Part shown: one piece after another, positions 1 to 11,931 of the stretch
How the letters are laid out: every line of letters begins with the position of its first letter
Position numbering within the stretch: the stretch's first letter is position 1
Assembly: GCF_000003605.2 (NCBI RefSeq)
Contig: NW_003122440.1
Coordinates: 112,599-176,598, forward strand
Direction: 5' to 3'
From: Saccoglossus kowalevskii
Lineage: Eukaryota; Hemichordata; Enteropneusta; Harrimaniidae
DNA length: 64,000 nt
The notes under the pieces: model-generated
What the model was told of the DNA's origin: nothing
Seen by the model: the letters and a program-made list of their open reading frames with translations, nothing else
The model's database searches: none
Made by a program: the position numbers and the translations under genes

Positions 1-3
1 ATA

Positions 4-222
4 GCGTGAACACACGTGCATGCATTGTGTGTATCATTTATAGCGTACAAACACGTGCATGCATTGTGTGTATCATTGATAGCGTGCACACACGTGCATG
101 CATTGTGTGTATAATTGCTAGCGTGCAAACACGTGCATGCATTGTATGTATCATTGATAGCGTGCAAACACGTGCATGCATTGTGTGTATCATTGATAGC
201 GTGCAAACACGTGCATGCATTG
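4..222. repeat. 39-bp minisatellite, about 5.6 copies
   Basis: Units begin at 4, 43, 82, 121, 160 and 199, so the period is exactly 39 bp, and the last copy breaks off near 222. Each unit carries the core ACACGTGCATGCATTGT, which contains an E-box palindrome (CACGTG) overlapping a GTGCAT/ATGCAT stretch. Copies differ by only a few substitutions, for example in the second, third and fourth units. Because 39 is a multiple of three and the unit lacks stops, both strands stay open as 13-residue peptide repeats. I regard those as artefacts. The array may continue left of the window. Confidence 0.93.
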
Positions 223-230
223 CATCCGTA

Positions 231-909
231 AAATTTGGACAATGATGTTAACAAATAAAAATCAATATTTCAACAATGATAAACTCTGCATTGTAGGCGC
301 TGAATTCAAAAATCTTCATGAACGTTTTTGCCTAATCTATGAGTTGCTTTGCATAATTGTCGATCACTGGATTAGTGTTATCTACTGTCATTTGAAACGT
401 CTCATTTTTAGGATTTCTGGATAGTTTTAAGAAACACATAATGTCACTAATTATTTAGATGGAATGGATGTACTTTTCATTAGTCATTGAATCATTGGAA
501 ATAACGTCATTTAAACGGGTTTAATGACCTATATACTGACTACCTATGTAATTATAACATTGCCCTTAAAACGTAATAATGTGGCGCTATTCTGTGAAAT
601 TAATCTCAAATAAAATATCGCCACATCGCGTGACCTCGCCTTATCTGTGACATCGCTGCAAAATGGTCCCTTTATCGTCACCCATATCGGATGCCTCACC
701 ATCACTGGAGATAACAAATTGCCATCAATCAACATCATCACCAAGGCAACGACCATGTTAATGTCAGCTACTCGCATGAAACTTATCTGTGGAAACATCT
801 CGGTTGTTTTAGTCGACGAGTATGACAAATTGAGGGCGCACGACAATGTCTCGTTTACAAGGATTCGAGTTGGAATATCAAAAATGTTATTTCCTCCATC
901 CGAACTTGA
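231..909. other. Non-coding spacer
   Basis: No gene is seen. Open frames on both strands are short and do not resemble known proteins. The stretch at about 610-850 is slightly richer in GC and is open on both strands, but has no domain or splice context that I can recognise. Confidence 0.5.
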
Positions 910-3463
<2,554 letters not shown>

Positions 3464-3475
3464 GGGGGGGGGGGG
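3464..3475 (+). repeat. Run of 12 G
   Basis: Twelve consecutive G follow CGGA. A nine-G run in the same CGGA context lies at 10616-10624. Both are single runs, not four-run quadruplex motifs. Confidence 0.9.
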
Positions 3476-3874
3476 TGCTGCGAATAAATAGCTTGCACAT
3501 CGAAAAGGCTTCAAATCAATATAAATTCATGAGTAAGAATAGGTTGCAATATCGCTAAGGCAGTTGTACACGGAAATGCGACCCAGTCGTGGCTTGGAAA
3601 CGAGTATGTTTTAGTTGTCGGGAAGCAGGATATCGCGAGATCTGTAATCGCGACAACGATCACTGACGACCAGTTATTACTCGGCAAAAGAATTGAATAC
3701 GTATAGATAGTCTAGGATGCCGAAAAAGATGTTGCTCATCGTTTTGTGTGATATCATCAATACAATGCTCTTTGAAAGCATTCCGTATGCTTTCATATTC
3801 CTGGCTTAACAATGCGATCGCGGTATCTTTATTTCGAACGTATAGCGACTATACAAACTACGGCTAATCCCCGG

Positions 3875-3962
3875 CCAATAGTGGCGCAGTCAGCTGCCCA
3901 GTGCCGAAATAAGGTATTTAAAGGTCTGTATTTGCATATGAATAGCACCTGTCGTCCAATCA
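3875..3962 (+). promoter_or_regulatory. Candidate core promoter of the receptor gene
   Basis: A CCAAT box (GGCCAATA, centred at 3877) is followed 40 bp later by a TATA-like element TATTTAAAG (3915-3923). After that come an octamer ATTTGCAT (3930-3937, a POU-factor site) and an NF-Y-type CCAATCA (3956-3962). The CCAAT-to-TATA spacing fits a start site near 3945, about 700 bases before the start codon. GC content rises from here to the coding exon. Another TATA-like stretch at 4087-4099 is an alternative. No start site can be proven from sequence alone. Confidence 0.27.
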
Positions 3963-4120
3963 GTTGTCTGTTATCGCAGACCACATGGTGCTGGGAAACC
4001 CCTAACTCGTTGGATAAACGCATTCTGTGGCAAGTAGCAATCGTGTATTAATTTGACACACGTCAACTGAGTAGCGGTCGTTGCGAATATATATTTATAT
4101 TTTCCATTACTTCTGTTCAG

Positions 4121-4656
4121 GCAAGACGAAGCGCTCGATTCGGTTACAATTACCGGCATATCTGATATGATCACATCGGGATGGAGTTATTAATTTGGAG
4201 GGAAAGATCGAAAGGCTTCGACCTTCCCGGCTGGAGGCAACATCATTCCGTTTAGTTCAACGTTTGGATATACGAGTCGGTCAGTGTGACGCTTGTGTTT
4301 GCTGTGACCGGGACTATCCATGGTCTAAGCGGATGGGTGTTTACTGGAGCTATACGAGCGCCAACATAATATTTGAATCGACGGGTAAATTTTGTTACTA
4401 ATTACAGGGGGAAATACGCTGTACAACAATACAAGGATCGACAAGTGCTTTAACCAAGGTGCGCGCGAGTATTTGTGTGTGTGTTTATGTTTAGAGGGTA
4501 TGTTTACCATACTGTTCAGTGCACTGATGCTATCATGTTTTGACTGTTCATCGCAAAATGCACCAGCCAAGGCTGGGCTTATTTTAGCAGTTCGATATTA
4601 TTTGTTGGAGATCGCATCTTCTCATCCAAACGTGTCTCCCTGGGCGAATCAAAGAC
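4121..4656 (+). other. Possible 5' leader with splice signals and upstream ATGs
   Basis: A pyrimidine-rich stretch ends in TTCTGTTCAG at 4111-4120, a good 3' splice signal. A usable donor GG|GTAAAT lies at 4385, and a tandem acceptor TTTTAG/CAG ends at 4587 or 4590. An intron 4385-4590 would remove two upstream ATGs. The one at 4500 (G at -3) opens a 107-codon frame running past the receptor start in another frame. The one at 4558 opens a nine-codon frame ending at the TAG at 4585-4587, which is in frame with the main start. The splicing model is inference. Confidence 0.3.
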
Positions 4657-5103
4657 ATGTCAGAATCAAGGACTCTTCTATCGGCTCTATTGGTGTGCGT
4701 CGTCTTCGCCAAATTGCTTATATGCAGCGCCGTGTTGAATTCTCCCGGAGGACAACTGCCCAATCAACCCACGTCCAATCAACAGCGACGGACGGTGCTT
4801 CTGGGTGCTTTGTTTGGTGAATATAACCGCGACTACGTCCAAGCGTTGAATGATTCCGTGCGAGAGATTAACAGGGATGCCCTACAGTACCCAAACATCT
4901 CCCTGTCGGAGGTTATCGCCTATAGCGGTGATAACCCAGAAAATGCCACACTTGAACTTTGTGAGGAGGTGGTTAGCCGCGGTGTTTCTGCCATTCTTAC
5001 GGTATCTGACCAGATTACAACTTTCACGTTGTCTTTAGTTGGGGCATTTGTTGGGATACCCGTACTCGGTTTTGGTAGTGGATATGCGGTTCTGTCGGAC
5101 AAG
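4657..5103 (+). CDS. First coding exon of an NMDA-type (GluN1-like) glutamate receptor
   Basis: NMDA receptors are glutamate/glycine-gated cation channels of the neuronal plasma membrane, and GluN1 is the obligate subunit. The exon encodes 149 residues. Residues 5-25 are a hydrophobic signal peptide. From about 46 the sequence follows the amino-terminal ANF-receptor fold: a first beta strand (VLLGALF), a helix, then CEEVVSRGVSAIL (102-114) and GIPVLGFGSGYAVLSDK (133-149). The last two blocks match the GluN1 pattern of a cysteine-bearing helix followed by IPVLG and SDK. Cys102 aligns with the GluN1 cysteine that forms a domain disulphide. Sequons at Asn65, Asn80 and Asn96 suit an extracellular domain. 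The ATG at 4657 has G at -3 and an in-frame stop at 4585. The exon ends at the donor AAG|GTGAGT, phase 0. The channel, ligand-binding core and C-terminus are not visible. Another iGluR class is possible. Confidence 0.85.
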
Positions 5104-5932
5104 GTGAGTAATTTACCAATCAAAATCATGTTGTTTGTTTATTTAAACCCCCTATCCGTTGAAAACCAGTAGCTCTGTGACAAAAATAAATGTGTACCTT
5201 CTAAATAATAATCATTAAGTGGACGTGGCGAGAGAAAACGGCGTCGACGGTATCATTTTGTCAGTTTTACCTATGCTACACGATTAGTACATACATCACA
5301 TACGTGCGTGACACCCGTACCCTCTGGCACTTTCTGATACACACAAGCGTTGACTCGGAATGAATAATGAATATTTAATACGAGCGAACCGTGTTTGCTT
5401 ATTATACATTCGGCATTCATTACGTATGTAAGTGTTCGTCGGCATGCCCGTTACATTTGCTTTAGAAAGCACTGTATTTGCACTGAGAAAAGTTGTCTTA
5501 ATGTTGTCGTACATGAAAAAAGTAGAGCGTTTCCTTAATACTGAAAAACCAAAAACGTGGTTATAAAGGTACATCTGCACCGTAACTATAGTGACACCGT
5601 ATTGTTAATTTTTGCGTAGGAAGAATACATGTAGTACAATAAACATAATGATAATGTAATTTTGTCTGAACGTATCACTTTGAATATAGTAATTTTAATA
5701 TATTTAATTAACGATCTCCAAACAACTCCTTCGGGGTATCCAAATTGTTGAAATCAAATTTGGTCTGATCATCACAACTTTCACTGTCAAGGTCGGTTCT
5801 GAATGAAATGTATTGGCATGGTAAAAGCAAACTGAACACTTGATGCTGATCATGTACTACCCATAGCTTACTTGTAACAAATTATCATTTACCTTGTTTT
5901 GGAAACGTGATTGGATGATACTGAAATTGCAG
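5104..5932 (+). other. Start of the first coding intron
   Basis: It begins with the consensus donor GTGAGT. It is AT-rich with stops in all + frames. The receptor family expects a segment with a conserved Arg-Thr-Val-Pro motif next, and I could not find it here, so at least one small exon is either missed or located elsewhere. Confidence 0.55.
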
Positions 5933-6045
5933 CAGCGACAGTTTCCCGGTGTTGCTCGAATGACCACGTGCGTGACGATCGTCTCGAAAGAACGTCCCGA
6001 CTTCCCGTGCGCAGAATAACTGTGCCGGCAGATGAATTAGCAGAG
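5933..6045 (+). CDS. Candidate second receptor exon (ATD fragment)
   Basis: A short GC- and CpG-rich stretch in AT-rich surroundings. It has a possible acceptor ATTGCAG/CAG (ending 5932 or 5935) and a donor GAG|GTAATG after 6045. The frame containing 5938-5940 is open from 5911 to 6087. It reads CSNDHVRDDRLER, then VRRITVPADELAEVMSENVR and RGRLFLIT up to a TGA. The first part resembles the Ser-Asp-Asp-His ... Arg-Leu-Glu segment of the GluN1 amino-terminal domain. The last part resembles the helix-then-strand that follows it. If the donor at 6046 is used, the exon stops at ELAE; a weaker donor (GTGATT) at 6087 would keep LFLI. The acceptor implies phase 1, which does not join to the phase-0 end of exon 1, so another exon would be needed between. 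The polypyrimidine tract is weak. Chance similarity or a relic exon remains possible. Confidence 0.33.
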
Positions 6046-6090
6046 GTAATGAGTGAAAATGTTCGCGGGCGATTATTTTTAATCACGTGA

Positions 6091-9000
6091 TTGATCGACC
6101 AATATGAAAGCAATTTCATAGATATCTCATGTTACCATGCGCTGCTTTTCGCAAATTTTATTTTACAAATTTCTATTAAAAAGTGCTGGCTGTTTCATAT
6201 TAAAGACGACGCGAGCCATATCATAGAAAGTAATTGCAGCACAATTCACCATTGTTAGTGTATGGATAGAAAAATATAATTATCGGGTTCCCCTATGACG
6301 AGCACAAGTAGCTGATGTTATTTTATGAAATATCTTCCGTTCTAAGTGTTTTATGTCTGTGTTGCACAGAAGCGAGAACCGCAAATGATTCGTGTTAACG
6401 GAGAGAGAACACACACGCAAACGTTCAACAAAAGATCTATTGCCCACAATTTTGAATTATTCCGTTAACCTCACCAATTCACCTTCTTTGCTCGAGTTTT
6501 ATTTACCCCGTCACTGCCTTGTACACGTTTTCATTAAAACCTTACAAAAGCGACACTGTAGTGTGCAATAACGTGATTTTCAATAGTGTGATTAATATTG
6601 ATCTTTTCACATCGTGGCCATTGTTGTGCGAACATTAAACGTATAAAACCCAAACAAACCAACACTTAACGCATATAATCATCTGGCGAACTGACGCACG
6701 TAAAAGGCACATTGACAGTCTCAGTGTTATTATTTTTCACGTTGAAAAGTAATCTCTTCATAACGATGGACACATTTCTGTTTGACACACACTCTAAATA
6801 CATCTCAAATGCTGGAAAAAACGTAAATTAGTATGGCCATGAAAATACATAATTTGTACATTTAATATATCAACTGGAAAAGAATGTTAGCAAAGCACAT
6901 TTGCGATTGTTAGCTGCTAGACATTCACTGACTTATATTGTTATAAACAATTTGTGAGCTGGGAAGGGCATCATGTAAAATGAAGATTAAATATGCTTAT
7001 TAACGCAGTAAGCACATTCAGTATTATTGGTAGTCCAATGTCAAATTATTGAGCGTGGCTTATATGTTTCCAATTTATTTGCAAATTCACTCCAAATGAG
7101 AGGAGAGCTAAATCGCTGCCGAAGTGACGTCAGCTAGTGATAATGAGAGGCTGTATCGCGATCTGTTTCTATTACAACCCTCGCTACTCACTCGAGGTGA
7201 ATAGTGCATTGTACACCCAGCATGGTGTTGATTGTGTGGTATGTCGATCTTTTTCAAATAAACCCCCCATACAGACCAGATGATTGGAGTATAAATGTTC
7301 GGCACTTCTCCGCTTTATATATATGCCTCTAAATATATCCACTGTGATGATTGTACTGTCGGCGGACACGTTTCACGGCGTGAGCATTCATACTGCATTC
7401 ATTGCCACTGTGTTTCGAATTGTTAGACATGCGTTTTGTTGATTCTGTATACAATCTAGTATGTTTAAGATGCTATCTAAACCCTAATCTAGCCAACGCT
7501 CATTCCACTGTACCAGTGAATTCACCATTGTTCCAGCTTATCTCAACGTTCATCACATAATGGATCTTTGATATTCTAACAATCTTCGAGAACAAAAAGT
7601 ATACATTCTCTTCGAAATCTGCGAATAATCGCAATCTTCATAATCGTAACATATGTTATATGTGATATGAACTTTAATGCATAATATTATACACAGTAAA
7701 CTTTATACAAATTCCATGACCATTATTTCTTGATATATAGTGTCGTTATCGGTGACCTTTAACAATACCCGATTCTTCGTCGCTCCGTATTTGTAGTCAC
7801 GTTATCGGTGCATACAATTTGTAAATTGTAATAATTTACACATAGAGAATACTTTCCGTCGGGTAAGGCAATACATACTTTCCTGGCATATTTAAAATTT
7901 TCCATCATCAATTACTCATTCACTACTTTAGACCTATTGCTCGTTCCGCCCTACTTAGGCCCACCATTACGCCATGTGTATGTTTATGCAATTAGCTACA
8001 GATGCAAACTAAAATAGTATAATATACCGTTCTATGTATAAAATAAACATTATAAAGACCTCACCTGCTGGAAATATTATGATACAGTGTATAATGTAGT
8101 GTATAATGTAGTATTGATAGATGTGAACCCTTTATAAAACAGTTTGTGAATTCTGTTTCGGTAATACTCAGAGCTTAGAAAACAAGCGCATTGACCCGGC
8201 AAGCGTTTCCATAATTGTGCATAAAATTAGGTTGTGTATGTTCTGTTATATTGGTTTTTGTCGAGCTGTTGCTTAATCCATCTGCCACCAGTAGCTATAT
8301 AACCCATGACTATTGAATGTCTTTTGAAAATTCCACAAATGCTTCTCACTTAAGGGAATTGATTATTCACTTGTGGTGTATACGAATAACTAACTAAATA
8401 CTAGTAACATACACATTTTTTAAAAATTGTTCTGGTCGCATAAATTATTTTGGATGCAGTTGTATTTTTTTATTTATGCACACTATAATTTTATTCAAAA
8501 TACGTGTCCAGTATCATCATCAGAGTGTTTGTGTTCTATTTAGTATTTCTAAGGTATATAAACAGAACAATGCATCTTGTAACAATGCCGAACAAACATA
8601 TTACTAGGTGAATTAGTGTATGTGGCTAATTAGCATATTTTATATTTGTTCATATTGTTCCGTGTTATCCTGTGTATGCCGTGCCAGGTGACTACTAACG
8701 TGATTACAGTTGCCTCGGGTCTTACTGTTGATTGCGTATTTCACCATTGCTATAAATATAGATACATCCGACTTATTTTTCACTGAAATGAATAAATATT
8801 TAAATATTATATATAGACAGAAACTATTTTGAATAACTAAGTGACAGTATAATGTTACAAGAGTATTTTGATTATGTGACCTACAAACACAAAAGCCACC
8901 CATTAACTCACTCCGAACGATTGTGACGCTAAAACGAATGGATATATTTACATTATTCAGAGATTTTGCAACGTCCGCGTCATCACTGACCTGTCACAAA

Positions 9001-10101
9001 TTAGCCAAACCAGTCAAATTATTCGAAATAAACGAGATTTTGTGGTGTAATTTAAGGACACCATTTACCAGTATTCAGTTGTTTTAACATTCCATCGAGG
9101 ACTGTATGACAATTCTGCATTTGTGTTTAATACGCATAATACATTGCAGAGTTGAAGAATGGGAATTGTAGTTAATTGCTAACATGTAAATAGAAAAAAA
9201 GGCAACATCAGCTTAGTTTAATCTTCCATTATATCTATCATCGTAAGCATAGTATTCCAGAATCACTCCATTACTCTGGTCACATGACACTGATCAAGTC
9301 ATCATTTGCGTTTCCAATTAAATAGACACACACTATCTAGCCACACGCACAAGTAGGAAAATGATAAATTCAATGCATTATAATTATTTACTCCATGGAA
9401 TGCCATTTTTAGTTGTTGTTTTCCAATTCTTACGAAACAATGAGAAATCGCAAAGTGCGTGTCGATGTAAATAGTTTTCGATAAACAGTTAACGCTGTGG
9501 ATAATTTGGAGTAGTAGCAATTTACTATAAAAGTATATTACATTGTGAAAAATAATATTTAGATGCAGTTCGTATGTAATTGAACTTGAACACACCTGAT
9601 ACTGTTCGTCCAATCAGAATGCATCATTGTATGACTTTTATGTACACTACATTTTCTGTTTCCTAGACTGATGGGAGTCAAATCGTGTTGTTCTCATATA
9701 TTTCCTTAGATCACTTACCAAGTTTTTCTTACATGAAAGCTGGGTTCTAGCTCACACAACAGCAACATACATGCTTACCATTGCGATATCTGGAATAAGA
9801 TGTTAGTCATTGGCTTTTTGGCTGTACGATATTCAGAACAACATGAATATTTAAAAGTTGATGAAGATCTTGCTATAGGGTACATCTGCTGCAATTTTGT
9901 TTGCAGAAGAAATGTCCCCATCCGTGCAACCAATATGCTTAGTTTTAAGTGTTCGAATCCGACCCATGGCCGCATAGGTTATTATTTCAGGAAAAGTCTA
10001 AATCAAAAACTTACAAGCTGCTTCCTAAGTATTTACTGGCTCATTTGTGTAAATGGTTGATTTTCCAAGAATCGTGTGAAGTGTAACGTAGTAAAACGTT
10101 T
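6091..10101. other. AT-rich non-coding DNA
   Basis: I see no gene, and frames of up to 87-103 codons here are within chance expectation. Minor structure includes a near-duplicate GTGTATAATGTA at about 8092-8112 and a tRNA B-box-like GTTCGAATCC at 9951-9960 without a convincing A box. Confidence 0.5.
7125..7132. promoter_or_regulatory. CRE palindrome, site 1
   Basis: Perfect TGACGTCA flanked by G and G, the class of site bound by CREB/ATF bZIP dimers. It lies 2 kb inside the presumed first intron, in a locally GC-richer stretch (about 7105-7245). Confidence 0.45.
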
Positions 10102-10148
10102 ACATGACCCATTTGTACTATATATATCACATGACCCATTTGTACTAT
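10102..10148. repeat. 27-bp direct repeat, 1.7 copies
   Basis: ACATGACCCATTTGTACTAT occurs at 10102-10121 and again identically at 10129-10148. The two copies are separated by ATATATC. Confidence 0.92.
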
Positions 10149-11152
10149 TTATTTTGTATAAACTGCAGCGGCTTACTAATCTGCAGAGAAACATAAATTA
10201 TATACTGGTTATATGATCGATAATGGTATATATTATTTATTCGTATGTGAATGGTGTAATATCAACGTATCTATAGGAAAACATAATATAACTGTATGGA
10301 TCCCAGTGTTATTTCTTTCTGACAGTAAGAACCAAAAGACGGCGTCTTTTCAAAACCAAGGACACACATTCACTGACTGTAAAACTCGTTGTCTCGGCGA
10401 GCAATTCATTAAACAACTCACGTTATGACCAGAGGCAAAACGACGTACTTCTCAAATTATCAGCTAATTTGACGAGAAATTTTAATTTTTACGCACACAA
10501 TTTCTGGGTGAGTGATTAAAGTGCCAACATAACTCCCACTTATTTGAATAATATACGCTATATGCATATGTTACTGGCGGGCATCCAGTCGCAAAGAATC
10601 GTGACGAATAACGGAGGGGGGGGGATTTATCGTGATATCCGCCAAATCGATTAGTGACTCGAGAAAAATTATATAGTGGCGGCAGTTATCAATTTTCCCT
10701 TTCAGTTTCTGATTTTTTTTCATTATCATGACTTACAGTCCGAATCTCCATATCTCATTCATAACAGTAAATATTGACGAAATTTCATGTAAATACATTT
10801 AGATCAGTCATCTAATTTATTAGCCAATATATTCTGGTTTGTATGTCATCATCACACATCTTGCTTGATCACTATGTTACAAATGCAGCACGCAAACCAC
10901 TGTAATGGTATTTGTAAAGCAGCAGACTGCATAGTTGGATGATCCTGTAACCTTCCCCTGGAGGCATACATATCCCATAATGTCACTGGGCACGTACAGG
11001 ATGTTCAGTAAAATAATATAGATGCGTGGTTTAACATTATAGACGCTGATATTTCTACTATTGCAGTCCTAAAAAATAACTTATATTTCTTTCAAAAACA
11101 AAAAATGTGAGTCGGTACCCGAATCTAATTTAGTGATTTGCGGTAATGAGAA

Positions 11153-11173
11153 GGGGGGAGGGTGGGTTTTGGG
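11153..11173 (+). other. G-quadruplex motif
   Basis: Four G-runs of at least three (six, three, three and three) are separated by loops of one, one and four bases. This satisfies the usual G3+N1-7 rule on the + strand. It is the only such four-run motif I noticed in the window. In-cell folding is unknown. Confidence 0.6.
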
Positions 11174-11923
11174 TGCAAATTATATCTAGGAAATACGTAA
11201 ATGTAAGCACGAAGAAAGATAAATTCAGAAATCATTTCATTTTACATAATATTTTGTTCAATTTAATGGAAATTGATCTGTCTCTGGAGGACAGTCATAA
11301 TAATTGATTTTATTTACGTAACAAACCAGTTTACCTGACCTTTGATCTAGTAGTAATCTTGTTACTAAATAATGTTCGCTGACTGCGTATGTGAACATCT
11401 TCCGCTTTTTGCTGTCTATCACCTGTCACCTCGCGCAGACGACAATCGAATCACTAAACGCGTAATCGAGCCACGCAATACAGCATCATTGATCACGTCC
11501 AAATAACGAAATAAACGTTGCATATTATAATCACTACATAGGACAGATTTTTCCACGGGCGCCATTGTGCCCTTGTAAAGTATGTTGAGGTTTATCTAAA
11601 ACAAGAGAATCTTGCTTCACGAACATAAAAAAATCAAGATTAACTACAACAACGTACCGATAATGTCGACGAGGGCACATTATGACTTAGTTTCATTGTA
11701 AGTGCTACCAGGAATCTGTATCAGATTCTATTTTGCATTGCAAGTGCAGATTATATAACATACATTAGTTTTTGGAAATATTATTTAATGATACCTATTT
11801 AGTTGAACGTAATGATTTCCAGTCGAAGTGCAGAACGACAATAAGTCTTCGCCCGTGAACATAATTCAGAACACAACAGAGCATATAAATGTGATAAATG
11901 ATAATCCCTCCTTATTTTTTTTA

Positions 11924-11931
11924 TGACGTCA
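11924..11931. promoter_or_regulatory. CRE palindrome, site 2
   Basis: Perfect TGACGTCA in the context ATGACGTCAG, directly after a T-rich run. Confidence 0.4.

Noticed and set aside
6-245. Cys-rich 13-residue peptide repeats on both strands
   Set aside because: They follow directly from a 39-bp minisatellite unit without stops, and opening on both strands argues against coding.
4500-4820. 107-codon frame overlapping the start of the receptor exon
   Set aside because: As a protein gene it has no domain and overlaps the receptor frame. It is treated instead as an upstream open frame or shadow.
5219-5275. Short frame reading VDVARENGVDGIILSVLP just after exon 1
   Set aside because: It looks like a periplasmic-binding-fold motif but is only 19 codons between stops, has no splice signals, and would repeat a segment already present in exon 1. 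Probably coincidence.
5889-6119. 76-codon minus-strand frame at 5.9-6.1 kb
   Set aside because: It is the opposite-strand shadow of the GC-rich candidate exon and has no feature of its own.
9302-9613. 103-codon minus-strand frame, and a 100-codon frame at 43331-43633
   Set aside because: Both are within chance expectation, low in information and without splice or homology signals.
9951-9960. GTTCGAATCC as evidence of a tRNA gene
   Set aside because: It is only the T-arm box, with no acceptor stem, D-arm or anticodon arm around it. The same applies at 19204, 37780, 38216 and 50123.
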